Below, piece after piece: positions 39,002 through 48,153 of a stretch of DNA of 64,000 nucleotides (the stretch's first letter is position 1; the number at the start of each line of letters is the position of its first letter). The translations under genes were made by a program, and so were the position numbers. Source of the DNA: Oceanospirillaceae bacterium (GTDB taxonomy: Bacteria; Pseudomonadota; Gammaproteobacteria; Pseudomonadales; Oceanobacteraceae); contig PBQA01000016.1 of the NCBI GenBank assembly GCA_002724925.1, forward strand, positions 186,001 to 250,000, read 5' to 3'. Below the pieces are notes generated by a model. It was not told the origin of the DNA, searched no databases, and saw only the letters and a list, made by a program, of their open reading frames with translations.

Positions 39002-39742
39002 TTATGACGCCGGTGACGACTCAATCCAGATCATGCTGGCCTGACGTCCTGTGACACCATCCCGCCGGTACGAGAAGTACTGCTCAGGCTCTGAAAACGT
39101 GCAGTGTTTTCCGCCCAGAACCTCCCCCACACCGGCCTGCATCAGCTGCCAGCGGGCAAGCTCATACAAGTCTGCGTACCAACGGTCATGGTGCCCTTTG
39201 TGAAAGCAAACGTCGGGAGCCTCAGCAAACGCCGCCTTTACTTCTGGCCCTACCTCAAACGCTTCGGGGCCAATCGCAGGACATAAGTAAGCACTTACCT
39301 TTGATGGCTCTTCAAAGGTATTCAGAGTTTCGAGCAGAACGCCCGCCGCCAGCCCTCGCCAACCCGCGTGCGCGGCGGCGACTTGTGTCCCTTTTTGATC
39401 GCAGAAAAGTACCGGCAGGCAGTCGGCCGTCATCACTGCGCAAACAATCCCTGGCTCACCCGTCATGACCGCATCCGCCTCTGGTACCCTATCGACGGTC
39501 GTCCCCGCCGCCTTGATGACCTCAATACCATGAACCTGTTTCAGCCATTGAATGGCTCGTGCTCCAGGCAAGGCGTTAAGTAAAGCAGCTCTGTTCGCTT
39601 CCACGGCTTCAGGCAGATCCCCTACGTGATCGCCGAGATTAAACCCGTGATACGGAGGCAGAGATACACCACCCCGACGCCCCGTATAACTGGCATGCAC
39701 GCCTTCCGGGAGTCGCCATTCGGGTTGGTGCAGGTCAATCAT
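39002..39742 (-). CDS. pgeF: Peptidoglycan editing factor PgeF (YfiH, multicopper polyphenol oxidase fold)
   Basis: Laccase-domain protein of the YfiH/DUF152 family. In E. coli PgeF removes misincorporated L-Ser from muropeptide precursors; zinc-dependent purine nucleoside activities are also known in the family. 246 residues. Signatures GGVSLPPYHGFNLGDHVGD, WLKQVHG, VMTADCLPVLFCD and AAHAGWRGLAAG carry the metal-binding His/Cys set. The start codon overlaps the rluD stop by one base, so rluD-pgeF is a coupled pair, the common gammaproteobacterial order. Confidence 0.95.
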   Translation of the reverse strand: MIDLHQPEWRLPEGVHASYTGRRGGVSLPPYHGFNLGDHVGDLPEAVEANRAALLNALPGARAIQWLKQVHGIEVIKAAGTTVDRVPEADAVMTGEPGIVCAVMTADCLPVLFCDQKGTQVAAAHAGWRGLAAGVLLETLNTFEEPSKVSAYLCPAIGPEAFEVGPEVKAAFAEAPDVCFHKGHHDRWYADLYELARWQLMQAGVGEVLGGKHCTFSEPEQYFSYRRDGVTGRQASMIWIESSPAS

Positions 39743-40707
39743 TAATAGATGTCCTGCTGAGCTTCGTCGTCGGCCAATGTATTGAGCAGTTCAATAAAGT
39801 CATCCGGCAGCTCGATTTCCCACTCCATGATTTCTTCTGTTCGCGGATGGATCAGCGTGAGTGCTTTAGCGTGCAGTGCCTGCCGCGGGAATTTCGCCAG
39901 CATTTCCCGCAGCTCAGGGCTGACACCCTTTTTAAGGCGGGTTCGCGCAGCGTAAGTCGCATCACCGACAAGCGGATGACTGATGTGCGACATGTGCACA
40001 CGAATCTGGTGGGTACGGCCCGTTTCCAGCTTGCAGCGGATATAGGTGTGCGACGGAAATTTATGTAACACGCGATAATGCGTGGTGGCATCTTTGCCCA
40101 TGGGGCTAACAGCCATTTTCGTACGCTGAGTACCGTGCCGACCAATCGGTTCATCGACTGTACCGCCCGCCACCATGTGCCCCTGCACTACCGCCTCATA
40201 CTCACGTCCCATGCTGCGGTCCTGCAATTGAGCAACAAGATGCGTCTGAGCTTGCAGTGTTTTTGCCACCACCATCAGACCGGTGGTGTCTTTGTCGAGG
40301 CGGTGAACAATGCCCGCGCGTGGGATATTGATCAGATCCGGGCAGTGAAACAGCAGACCATTGAGTAACGTACCGGTGCGGTTGCCTGCCGCAGGATGAA
40401 CGACCAGGTTGGTGGGCTTGTTCAGGACCAGAATATCGTCGTCTTCGTAAACAATATCCAGTGGGATGTCTTCGGCCTGCCACTCGCCTTCTGCTTCAAG
40501 CTCAGCTTTTAAGGTCAGGGTCTCGCCCCCGACAAGCTTGTCGCGCCCGCGCACGGACTTTCCGTTCACCAGCAACTGGCCATCTTTAATCCATTGTTGC
40601 AGGCGTGAGCGCGAGTAATCAGGAAACAGCTTCGCAGCCACCTGATCCAGGCGTTTGTTCCCCTCGTCGAACGGGACCTCGACGGTGTGATCTATCTGAT
40701 CAGACAT
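39742..40707 (-). CDS. rluD: 23S rRNA pseudouridine synthase D
   Basis: Makes pseudouridines 1911, 1915 and 1917 in helix 69 of 23S rRNA. I start at 40707 (MSDQIDHTVEVPFDEG), giving 321 residues as in the family. The track's 40845 start reads into the bamD promoter. An N-terminal S4 RNA-binding domain (KRLDQVAAKLFPDYSRSRLQQWIKDG) is followed by the catalytic domain with IVHRLDKDTTGLMVVAK (catalytic Asp) and TGRTHQIRVHMSH. It is divergent from bamD, the conserved arrangement in this class. Confidence 0.97.
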   Translation of the reverse strand: MSDQIDHTVEVPFDEGNKRLDQVAAKLFPDYSRSRLQQWIKDGQLLVNGKSVRGRDKLVGGETLTLKAELEAEGEWQAEDIPLDIVYEDDDILVLNKPTNLVVHPAAGNRTGTLLNGLLFHCPDLINIPRAGIVHRLDKDTTGLMVVAKTLQAQTHLVAQLQDRSMGREYEAVVQGHMVAGGTVDEPIGRHGTQRTKMAVSPMGKDATTHYRVLHKFPSHTYIRCKLETGRTHQIRVHMSHISHPLVGDATYAARTRLKKGVSPELREMLAKFPRQALHAKALTLIHPRTEEIMEWEIELPDDFIELLNTLADDEAQQDIY

Positions 40708-40801
40708 ATTAACCCTGTAGTAAACCTGTGAATGTGCGCGACGGATGATGATGACGCGCAGGTGTGTTCTAATACGGCGTATCGCGAAATTATATAGATG
40801 T

Positions 40802-41647
40802 ATGAGAATGCACTCCATAAAGTCCATCCTGTTGGCACTGATCACAGCCTCTTTTCTTTCAGCCGGTCTGAGCGCCTGCTCTTCGAATCCTGAACGTGAA
40901 GTCCGTACCGAAGCTGAATACTACGACGAAGCCCGCGAGGCCATCGACGACGACAACATGCTCATCGCCGAAGACCGCCTGAAGCGACTGGAAAGCGAGT
41001 ACCCGTTTGGTCAGTACGCTGAACATGCCCAGCTTGAGCTGATTTATGTCAGCTTCAAGATGTCTGACATGGAAGGCGTTCTGGCAAAATCAGAGCGTTT
41101 CATCCGTCTGCACCCGCAACACCCGAAGGTCGACTACGCCTATTACATGCGTGGTCTGGCAACCTATGAGCTGGGTTTTGCGTTCGTTGAACGTTACCTG
41201 AGTGACGAAACAGAGTACCGTAATCCGGTGCCTCTGCAGGACTCATTCGCGTATTTCTCTGAATTGCTGCGCCGCTTCCCTGACAGCGAATACAACGCCG
41301 ACGCCCGCGCCCGGATGATCTACCTGCGTGAACGCCTGGCCAGCTACCAGATCAATGTCGCCAAATATTATATGAAGCGTCATGCCTATCTGGCGGCTGC
41401 GAACCGCTGCGAAGAAGTTCTGATTCACTACCAGAAGACACCCTATGTTGAAGATGCGCTGGCAATTATGACCGAAGCCTATCAGCTCCTTGAAATGGAC
41501 GAACTGGCTGAGAAATCTCTTGCTCTGCTTAAGCTCAACTACCCAGACCACCCTCAACTGGTGGACGGCCAACTCAAAGAAAGTGGGCTGGCAGATGTTG
41601 ATCGTCGCAGCTTCTGGAACATCATCAGCTTTGGCCTGATCGACTGA
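40802..41647 (+). CDS. bamD: Outer-membrane assembly lipoprotein BamD
   Basis: Essential TPR lipoprotein of the BAM complex that folds and inserts outer-membrane beta-barrels. I start at 40802 (MRMHSIKSILL; 40808 is also possible) because it begins a lipoprotein signal ending LSAC. The track's 40745 start adds 19 basic residues. TPR repeats follow (YYDEAREAIDDDNMLIAEDRLKRLES, FGQYAEHAQLELIYVSFK), with the conserved YAYYMRGLATYELG and the C-terminal WNIISFG. It is divergent from rluD over about 94 bases. Confidence 0.96.
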   Translation: MRMHSIKSILLALITASFLSAGLSACSSNPEREVRTEAEYYDEAREAIDDDNMLIAEDRLKRLESEYPFGQYAEHAQLELIYVSFKMSDMEGVLAKSERFIRLHPQHPKVDYAYYMRGLATYELGFAFVERYLSDETEYRNPVPLQDSFAYFSELLRRFPDSEYNADARARMIYLRERLASYQINVAKYYMKRHAYLAAANRCEEVLIHYQKTPYVEDALAIMTEAYQLLEMDELAEKSLALLKLNYPDHPQLVDGQLKESGLADVDRRSFWNIISFGLID

Positions 41648-41666
41648 TTATCCCGATGTTTTTGGC

Positions 41667-41716
41667 CCTGCCAGCCTGACTTTCCTCTCAGCTGGCAGGA
41701 AAAGTGAATTTTTTGT
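41667..41716 (+). terminator. Hairpin after bamD, probable terminator
   Basis: CCTGCCAGC/GCTGGCAGG, a 9-bp perfect stem with a 15-base loop, is followed after some spacing by a six-T run (GAATTTTTTG). The separation between stem and T-run makes it less certain. Confidence 0.5.
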
Positions 41717-41746
41717 TACCCTAACGCACTCTTTAGCCAATATTTA

Positions 41747-41775
41747 TTGACAGAAAGTCCATCCCGGCCCATAGT
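41747..41775 (+). promoter_or_regulatory. Promoter of the cold-shock gene
   Basis: A perfect TTGACA, 17-base spacer and CATAGT place the transcription start near 41782. This leaves about 165 bases of untranslated leader, close to the size of the thermosensing cspA leader of E. coli. Confidence 0.6.
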
Positions 41776-41946
41776 TCGTGCGGCAAGAAAGAAAGTCTCC
41801 TGTCTAAATACTCCATCTCGATGTCAGTTAGCTGTAATACCTCGGTTTGTAGTTTCTAAGTTCAGCCTTATTTCATGCTTTATCGTCCTCAGCGTGATTT
41901 AGAGTCGTGCGGGACACCACTGAATACAATCCGAAAGGTACAAATT

Positions 41947-42156
41947 ATGTCTGATAAAACAACTGGCACAGTAAAATGGTTCAACGAATCTAAAGGTTTC
42001 GGCTTCATCGAGCAGGAATCTGGCCCTGACGTTTTCGCTCACTTCAGCGCGATCACTGGTTCTGGCTTTAAAACTCTGGCTGAAGGCCAGCGTGTTGAGT
42101 TCACCGTAACTCAAGGTCAGAAAGGCCCTCAGGCTGAGAACATCGTCGCTCTGTAA
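41947..42156 (+). CDS. Cold-shock domain protein (CspA family)
   Basis: Single-stranded nucleic-acid binding RNA chaperone. 69 residues from ATG 41947, with AAAGG eight bases upstream; the track's 41875 start is inside the untranslated leader. RNP1 KGFGFIEQ and RNP2 VFAHFSAI are intact, and the ending [10 protein letters not shown] is typical. A long leader and a very strong terminator flank it, so it is a single-gene unit. Whether it is cold-induced or constitutive cannot be told from the protein. The 299-base gap before it contains only the bamD hairpin, the promoter and the leader. Confidence 0.96.
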   Translation: MSDKTTGTVKWFNESKGFGFIEQESGPDVFAHFSAITGSGFKTLAEGQRVEFTVTQGQKGPQAENIVAL

Positions 42157-42174
42157 TCAGAACGAGATGCATAG

Positions 42175-42210
42175 AAAAGCGCAGTCGGGACACCGACTGC
42201 GCTTTTTTTA
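42175..42210 (+). terminator. Strong intrinsic terminator after the csp gene
   Basis: AAAGCGCAGTCGG-GACA-CCGACTGCGCTTTTTTT: a 13-bp stem and a seven-T tail, 19 bases after the stop. Confidence 0.95.
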
Positions 42211-42234
42211 TAACCGTAGAAAAGCGGAGGAGGA

Positions 42235-43065
42235 TTACTCCTCGCTCCAGATATCCGCCAGATTATGCATCGCGTCAGAAAAAGCCAGGTTCATCGCGTT
42301 CAGCATAGATGCTGTCGAAGCCTGAGTGAAATTGCGGCCAGCATCGGTGCGCAATACTGCGACATACTCTTCAAGGTCGGCTTCTGGGATGTCTTTCCAG
42401 GCGTATATCATATAAGCAACGACCATCTGATCCATCTGTCCACTCACCGCCTGTAGCTGAGCATCAATCACTGGTTCTATTGCGTCAAAATCCATCGGCT
42501 CTTCGGGGTTCTGCTTGGCAGACACAGCGGCATACACAGAGAGCGCGATACGCTTTTGAAATTCCTTCAACATATCAGCGGCATTGCTCAGCTCAGCAAC
42601 CTCTGACGCCAGCGACAGAAGCTTTGTTCTGTCCTGAAGCTTCTGCACTTCTCCCATGAGCACTTCTGGCTGAACCAGAGTGGCATTATTTTCTGCTTCT
42701 GTGATGTTTTTAGCTTTGTCAGAGCTATACCACTTGAGCATGGTCTCTGTTTCAGAATCGGTAAGAGAGGACTTCAGCTCACCGCGAACATGATCAGCGA
42801 GTTTCTCCTCACGAAATGCAGTGGCGAGCACATCCCCTGATTTTTTCAGAGCACTGTCGCTCATACCAGTGGTTTCAGGAGACAATCCTGACGCCATCAT
42901 CGGGCCCAGCGATTCCAGCTGATGCTGAATGCCTGAAAGCTCCATCAGACGATCGACTTTAGACTGAGCGAAAGAGAACGACGCCATCAGCATCAGCAGG
43001 CTGAAGGTAGTGAATCTGAGCAAGCGATTGTTGATAGGTTTTGAGGTAATACGTGTTACGGCCAT
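42235..43065 (-). CDS. Exported DUF2059-like protein, 276 aa
   Basis: Function unknown. N-terminal Sec signal (LLMLMASFSFAQS, mature from about residue 35). The rest is alpha-helical. The C-terminal segment LEEYVAVLRTDAGRNFTQASTASMLNAM has the look of DUF2059 (helical periplasmic proteins whose ending resembles 'YxxFYxSPxGxK'). A similar segment occurs earlier (SETETMLKWYSSDKAKNITEAE), suggesting an internal duplication. Monocistronic, convergent with the cold-shock gene across its terminator. Confidence 0.75.
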   Translation of the reverse strand: MAVTRITSKPINNRLLRFTTFSLLMLMASFSFAQSKVDRLMELSGIQHQLESLGPMMASGLSPETTGMSDSALKKSGDVLATAFREEKLADHVRGELKSSLTDSETETMLKWYSSDKAKNITEAENNATLVQPEVLMGEVQKLQDRTKLLSLASEVAELSNAADMLKEFQKRIALSVYAAVSAKQNPEEPMDFDAIEPVIDAQLQAVSGQMDQMVVAYMIYAWKDIPEADLEEYVAVLRTDAGRNFTQASTASMLNAMNLAFSDAMHNLADIWSEE

Positions 43066-43165
43066 GAAGATACCTTATATCCTTGGTTGAGAATGATTAT
43101 TCAGAATTGGGCAGTGCGCGTAAGAGAATGGAGAGGCGAAGCAGCGAGGTCAATTGTCCATATGC

Positions 43166-43194
43166 GCCCGCCCAGAGTAATTAACTGGGCGGGC
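43166..43194. other. 10-bp GC-rich hairpin after the catabolic operon
   Basis: GCCCGCCCAG / CTGGGCGGGC with a nine-base AT loop sits 48 bases past the aldehyde dehydrogenase stop. There is no U-run on either strand, so it is perhaps an attenuating or 3'-end-protecting structure. Confidence 0.5.
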
Positions 43195-43241
43195 ACCAAG
43201 TGACAACCTGACTCGATAGACTGGCTGACTTGAAAGACTGG

Positions 43242-44669
43242 CTACTGAGGCGTACGTACCACCATCAGACGCAGTTCGGTCATGTCTTCGAGTGCATAGC
43301 GGATGCCCTCACGACCGATACCAGAGTCTTTTACGCCGCCATACGGCATGTGATCGACGCGCCAGCTCGGTACATCACCAATAACGACACCGCCGACTTC
43401 GAGTTCGTCCCAGGCTTTCTGTGCTTTATACAGATCGCGGGTAAAGATACCGGCCTGCAGACCATAACGACTGTCATTCACTTTCTTAAGAACTGTGTCG
43501 TAATCATCGAACGGCTCAAGAATCGCCACCGGGCCAAAGGCTTCTTCGGCGCTGAGGTCGCAATCCGCAGGCACATTCTCAAACAGACTGGCCTGAAGCA
43601 TGTTTCCTTCACGCTCGCCACCGCACAGCAGGGTTGCACCGCGGTCCAGTGCGTCTTTGATCCAGCCGTGCAGACGCTCCGCTTCGCCTTCTGAAATCAT
43701 CGGGCCGATAAAGGTCTCCGGGTCTTTAGGGTCACCGCTCTTCAGTGCTTTGGTTTTCGCAACCAGCTTCTCTTTAAATTCATCGTACACATCGCTGTGA
43801 ACGTACAGGCGCTGCACACCAATACAGCTCTGACCTGACTGGTAAAACGCACCAATGATGACTCGCGATATGGCATCATCGAGGTCCCAATCGTTATCAA
43901 CCACACACGCCGCATTACCACCAAGTTCAAGCACGACGGGCTTTTTACCGGCACGTGCTTTCAGTGCCCAGCCGACTTCGGGCGAGCCGGTAAAGCTCAG
44001 CAGCTTCAGGCGATCATCTTCGGTGAGCATATCGGCGCTGTCACGGCGACAAGGCAAGATCGAAAACGCGCCTTTCGGGAGATCCGTTTCTGCGAGAATT
44101 TCACCAATCACCAAAGCCCCGATTGGCGTCATGCTGGCCGGTTTAAGAACAAACGGACAACCGGCAGCAATCGCAGGAGCGACTTTGTGTGCAGCGAGAT
44201 TCAGCGGAAAGTTAAACGGGCTGATAAAGGCACACGGGCCAATCGGCACGCGCTGAGTCATACCACGATAGCCTTTGGCACGCGGGCTGATATCCAGAGG
44301 CAGTGTCTCACCGAGCATGCGCGGTGTTTCTTCTGCGGCAATTTTAAAGGTGTCGATCAGGCGGCCGACTTCGCCTTTTGCATCATTAATTGGCTTACCG
44401 GCTTCAATGCAAAGCGCTTCTGCCAATTCGTCCGCGCGCTCAGTAAAGCGTTTTACGCAGTGCTGAAGGACGGCCTGACGTTCGTACACCGTCATATTAC
44501 GCATTGCCTCGGCTGCGCCTTCGGCGGCGGCGATGGCTTCATCGAGAACATCCGGCGTCGCCAGTGGTACTTCGTAGGCCACTTCGCCGCTGTATTTATC
44601 GGTGACTTTCAGGTCTGTATTGGCGTATACCGCTTCGCCTGCGAGATAATAGGGATAGGTCTTACTCAT
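43242..44669 (-). CDS. NAD(P)-dependent aldehyde dehydrogenase
   Basis: ALDH-superfamily enzyme oxidising an aldehyde to the acid. 475 residues, family length. Cofactor-site ISPFNFPLNLAAHKVAPAIAAG and LLSFTGSPEVGWAL, catalytic Glu in VVLELGGNA and catalytic Cys in QSGQSCIGVQRLYVH are all intact. The sequence is of the GapN/lactaldehyde/phosphonoacetaldehyde dehydrogenase branch rather than a betaine-aldehyde type, but the substrate is not fixed. It is the last gene of a five-gene operon, starting one base after the thioesterase stop, and probably acts after the iron alcohol dehydrogenase. Confidence 0.92.
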   Translation of the reverse strand: MSKTYPYYLAGEAVYANTDLKVTDKYSGEVAYEVPLATPDVLDEAIAAAEGAAEAMRNMTVYERQAVLQHCVKRFTERADELAEALCIEAGKPINDAKGEVGRLIDTFKIAAEETPRMLGETLPLDISPRAKGYRGMTQRVPIGPCAFISPFNFPLNLAAHKVAPAIAAGCPFVLKPASMTPIGALVIGEILAETDLPKGAFSILPCRRDSADMLTEDDRLKLLSFTGSPEVGWALKARAGKKPVVLELGGNAACVVDNDWDLDDAISRVIIGAFYQSGQSCIGVQRLYVHSDVYDEFKEKLVAKTKALKSGDPKDPETFIGPMISEGEAERLHGWIKDALDRGATLLCGGEREGNMLQASLFENVPADCDLSAEEAFGPVAILEPFDDYDTVLKKVNDSRYGLQAGIFTRDLYKAQKAWDELEVGGVVIGDVPSWRVDHMPYGGVKDSGIGREGIRYALEDMTELRLMVVRTPQ

Positions 44670-44670
44670 A

Positions 44671-45105
44671 TCAGATCACCAGTTGCGAGAGTGCATTTCG
44701 TATCGGTTCAGGTATTGGGACGGATTTATTCGCCGCGCGTTCCACAAACACATGAATAAAGTCGCCAAAGGCACAGGCCTGCTCTTCGCCTTCTTTAAAT
44801 ATGGCCACACCGTAAGTCACCGAGCTGTTGCCCAGTTTGTTAACCCGCAAGCCCACTTCAATGGCGTCAGGATACGCAATCGGCGCTAAGTAATTGCAAT
44901 GCGAATTCACCACAAAACCTACAATCGGTGCATCGTGAATATCCAGCCCGCCCTCTTCGATTAAATGACGGTTAACCGCAGAGTCGAAGTAAGAGTAATA
45001 GGTAACGTTATTCACATGACCGTAAATATCGTTATCCATCCAGCGCGTCGTGATGGGTACGAATTTTTTATAATCACTGCGTAACAGCGGCTTTTCACTG
45101 CTCAT
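44671..45105 (-). CDS. Acyl-CoA thioesterase, 4HBT hot-dog family
   Basis: Hydrolyses an acyl-CoA thioester to free acid and CoA. 144 residues. The 4-hydroxybenzoyl-CoA-thioesterase-type active-site pattern RWMDNDIYGHVNNVTYYSYFD with the catalytic Asp is clear, followed by the hot-dog strands HCNYLAPIAYPDAIEVGLRVNKLG. A good AAAAAGGA precedes the ATG. It lies 18 bases after the alcohol dehydrogenase in the operon. It may release CoA from an intermediate that accumulates; chain-length preference is unknown. Confidence 0.92.
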   Translation of the reverse strand: MSSEKPLLRSDYKKFVPITTRWMDNDIYGHVNNVTYYSYFDSAVNRHLIEEGGLDIHDAPIVGFVVNSHCNYLAPIAYPDAIEVGLRVNKLGNSSVTYGVAIFKEGEEQACAFGDFIHVFVERAANKSVPIPEPIRNALSQLVI

Positions 45106-45123
45106 GGGTCATCCTTTTTCAAA

Positions 45124-46293
45124 TTAATAAGCGGCGGTATAAATAGCCAGAGCATCCGCTTCGCTAACTTCGCGCGGATTATTAATGAGCAAACGTTGTT
45201 GCAGCATGGCTTCGCTGGCGAGCATGGGAATGGCATCCTCCGGAATATCACATTCACGCAACGTCATCGGCAGGCCCGTCTCTTTGATGCGCTGTTCAAG
45301 CCAGGTAATGAGTGCATCTGTGATTTGCGCCGGACTGCCTTCGGGTGCATCCAACCCCATGATGTAAGGCGCAAGCTCAGCATACTGCGCCGCTGCCGTG
45401 TCATTCGCTGCGTTAAAGCGCATCACATGCGGCAATACCAAAGAATTACTCAGACCGTGCGGAATATGAAAATGACCGCCCAGCGGATACGCCAGCGCAT
45501 GCACTGCCGCCACTGGCGCATTAGCAAATGCCTGACCCGCGTATAGTGCACCGAGCAGCATATTACTGCGCGCTTCCAGGTTATGCCCTTCGTTGACCGC
45601 AGCCATTAAATTTGACGACAGTAACCGCAAGGCTTCTTTAGCCAGCATATCGGATACAGGGTTTTTCTTGTGCACTGAGGTATACGCCTCGATCGCGTGC
45701 ACCATGGCATCAATACCGGTGGCCGCCGTCACATGCGCTGGCAGGCCTTTGGTCAGCTCCGCGTCTAATAGAGCAATGTCGGGCTGCAATACCGGCGATA
45801 CCACACCTGCCTTGGTCGTCGCGCCTGTGGTCACAATCGCAATCGGTGTGACTTCAGACCCTGTGCCAGCGGTGGTCGGCACCTGCAATAAAGGCAGACG
45901 TTTACCACGCGCATTGCCAACACCATACATATCGCTGAGCGGCTGTTTGCATTCAGAGTGTGCAAGCAACGCCACCAGCTTGGCGACATCCATTGAACTG
46001 CCACCACCAAAACCAACCACGTAATCTGCTTTTGCAGCGCGCGCTTGATTCGCAGCGTCGGTGACAGTGCTGTCGGCCGGGTCGGCTTCAACGTCTTTGA
46101 ATAAGGTTAACTGAATGCCGGATTCTTTAAATGCAGGCAATACGTCTTCGAGCAGGCCGACGTTGATGATGCCCGGGTCAGTCACCAGCATCACACTACG
46201 AGCGCCCTGCTCTTCACAGATAGCGGCAAGGCGTCGGGCCGAACCCGGCTCGTTGATGATGGTACGGGTCGTCGTAAAGGTAAATGCTGTCAT
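45124..46293 (-). CDS. Iron-containing alcohol dehydrogenase
   Basis: NAD-dependent group III alcohol dehydrogenase. 389 residues. The NAD motif VVGFGGGSSMDVAK and the metal ligands in GIDAMVHAIEAYTS and HALAYPLGGHFHIPHGLSNSLVLPHV are intact. ATG is preceded by AGGAGAATAATA, a good site. It stands between the acyl-CoA dehydrogenase (26 bases) and the thioesterase. With the aldehyde dehydrogenase it would turn a primary alcohol into an acid. No acyl-CoA ligase is present in the operon. Confidence 0.93.
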   Translation of the reverse strand: MTAFTFTTTRTIINEPGSARRLAAICEEQGARSVMLVTDPGIINVGLLEDVLPAFKESGIQLTLFKDVEADPADSTVTDAANQARAAKADYVVGFGGGSSMDVAKLVALLAHSECKQPLSDMYGVGNARGKRLPLLQVPTTAGTGSEVTPIAIVTTGATTKAGVVSPVLQPDIALLDAELTKGLPAHVTAATGIDAMVHAIEAYTSVHKKNPVSDMLAKEALRLLSSNLMAAVNEGHNLEARSNMLLGALYAGQAFANAPVAAVHALAYPLGGHFHIPHGLSNSLVLPHVMRFNAANDTAAAQYAELAPYIMGLDAPEGSPAQITDALITWLEQRIKETGLPMTLRECDIPEDAIPMLASEAMLQQRLLINNPREVSEADALAIYTAAY

Positions 46294-46319
46294 TATTATT
46301 CTCCTTTTTACGTCTCAGG

Positions 46320-48104
46320 TTACTGGCGCACAAATTGTTCAGCGGTCAGCCCAAACAGGTTATCCGCCGACGATTGCAGTACCTGACGGTGCAATTCAGC
46401 ACGCGGTAAAATACGCTCAAAGTAGAAACGCGACGACGCCAGCTTTGCCTCATAAAAGGCGCTGTCGCCAGAGCCGTCATCGAGTTTTTTCTGCGCCGTT
46501 AACGCCATACGTAACCAGCCATAAGCCAGAAGTACATAGGATGAGAAATTCAGAAAATCCGTCGCACAGGCGCCGATTTCTTCCGGGTTATCAGCTGCGC
46601 GCTGAATAATATCCTGTGCCAGTTTGCGCCAGTGGGCGTTCGCTGAAGTCAGTGCTGCGACCTGCTCACGCAGGGATTCGTGCAGATCGTTGGCCTCGCA
46701 TAAGGCGTCGATTTCGTCCTGCAGGCGCGACAGCTCAGCCCCCTGATCGCCCATGACTTTACGACGCATCAGATCCAGCGCCTGAATGCCGTTGGTACCT
46801 TCATAAATCTGGGTAATTCGACCATCGCGCACCAGCTGCTCCATACCCCATTCGCGTATAAAGCCATGACCGCCATATACCTGCATGCCGATGTTCGCGG
46901 CCTCTGCGCTCATATCAGTGAGGAAGGACTTCACGACCGGAATCAGAAGAGCTGCACGCACAGCAGCTTTTTCGCGCTCTTCAGCGTCTGGGTGATGTTG
47001 CTCCATATCCAGATACTGGGCGGCTTCATACGCCAGAATACGGCAACCTTCGACTAAGGTTTTCTGCGTCAGCAACATACGGCGTACATCCGGATGCACG
47101 ATAATCGGGTCAGCCGGTTTTTCAGGGGCTTTCGGGCCAGTCAGTGAACGCGACTGCAAACGATCAATCGCGTATTCCACCGCGCCCTGATACGCCATTT
47201 CGGCAACGCCGAGGCCTTGCAGCCCGACCTGAAAACGGGCGTCGTTCATCATGGTAAACATACACGCCAGGCCGCGGTTTTCTGTGCCGATCAACCAGCC
47301 TTTGGCGCCATCGAAATTCATCACACAGGTGGCCGCCGCTTTAATCCCCATTTTGTGCTCAACAGAACCACAGGCAACGCCGTTGCGGCTGCCATCTTCA
47401 AGCATCTTAGGTACGAGGAAAAGCGAAATACCTTTTACACCCGCCGGAGCATCCGGCAGACGTGCCAGCACCAGATGAACAATGTTATCGGTGAAATCCT
47501 GCTCGCCACCACTGATAAAGATTTTGGTGCCGGAAATCGCATAACTGCCATCGGCCTGAGGCTCGGCTTTGGTACGCAGCAGCGCCAGGTCTGTGCCGGC
47601 GTGCGGTTCGGTCAGGCACATGGTGCCAGTCCATTCACCAGAAATCATTTTCGGCAGGTAGGTAGTTTTCAACTCGTCAGTGCCGTGCATATTCAACGCA
47701 AACACAGCACCGTCGGTCAGGCCGGTATACACGCGAAATGATAAATTGGCACTCATCATCATTTCCTGGAATGGCGCTGCCATAGAGACCGGGAAGCCCT
47801 GCCCGCCGAAATCTTCGCCGCCGGTCATTGAGGCCCAGCCGTTCTCGCAGAACTGACGATAAGCATCAGCAAAGCCTTCTGGTGTGGTGACTTCACCGTC
47901 TTTAAATGTGATGCCTTCTTCATCACCACTGCGATTCAGTGGCGCCAGTACGCCTTCATTGAATTTGGCGCCCTCTTCCAATACAGCATCAACAATCTCG
48001 GCGGTCAGGTCATCGCGCCCCAGGCGCGCAAAATGTGCCGTAGAATCGAGTACGTCGTGCAGAATAAAACGCATGTCCTGCAGTGGAGCCTTATACGCTG
48101 TCAT
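46320..48104 (-). CDS. Acyl-CoA dehydrogenase, long C-terminal-domain type
   Basis: FAD enzyme introducing the alpha-beta double bond in beta-oxidation. 594 residues, the larger class with an extra C-terminal helical domain. N-terminal YKAPLQDMRFILHDVLD, FAD/substrate region MCLTEPHAGTDLALLRTKAE and ISGTKIFISGGEQDFT, then the C-terminal YGGHGFIREWGMEQLVRDGRITQIYEGTNGIQALDL. The same ending is found in the truncated gene at the right edge of the window, so the two are paralogues. It is the second gene of the operon behind the 3-hydroxyacyl-CoA dehydrogenase. Confidence 0.95.
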   Translation of the reverse strand: MTAYKAPLQDMRFILHDVLDSTAHFARLGRDDLTAEIVDAVLEEGAKFNEGVLAPLNRSGDEEGITFKDGEVTTPEGFADAYRQFCENGWASMTGGEDFGGQGFPVSMAAPFQEMMMSANLSFRVYTGLTDGAVFALNMHGTDELKTTYLPKMISGEWTGTMCLTEPHAGTDLALLRTKAEPQADGSYAISGTKIFISGGEQDFTDNIVHLVLARLPDAPAGVKGISLFLVPKMLEDGSRNGVACGSVEHKMGIKAAATCVMNFDGAKGWLIGTENRGLACMFTMMNDARFQVGLQGLGVAEMAYQGAVEYAIDRLQSRSLTGPKAPEKPADPIIVHPDVRRMLLTQKTLVEGCRILAYEAAQYLDMEQHHPDAEEREKAAVRAALLIPVVKSFLTDMSAEAANIGMQVYGGHGFIREWGMEQLVRDGRITQIYEGTNGIQALDLMRRKVMGDQGAELSRLQDEIDALCEANDLHESLREQVAALTSANAHWRKLAQDIIQRAADNPEEIGACATDFLNFSSYVLLAYGWLRMALTAQKKLDDGSGDSAFYEAKLASSRFYFERILPRAELHRQVLQSSADNLFGLTAEQFVRQ

Positions 48105-48153
48105 AGTAAAAAACCTGTTTCTGAATTTTTATTGTCTGTTTTTTTGCGTTTGC

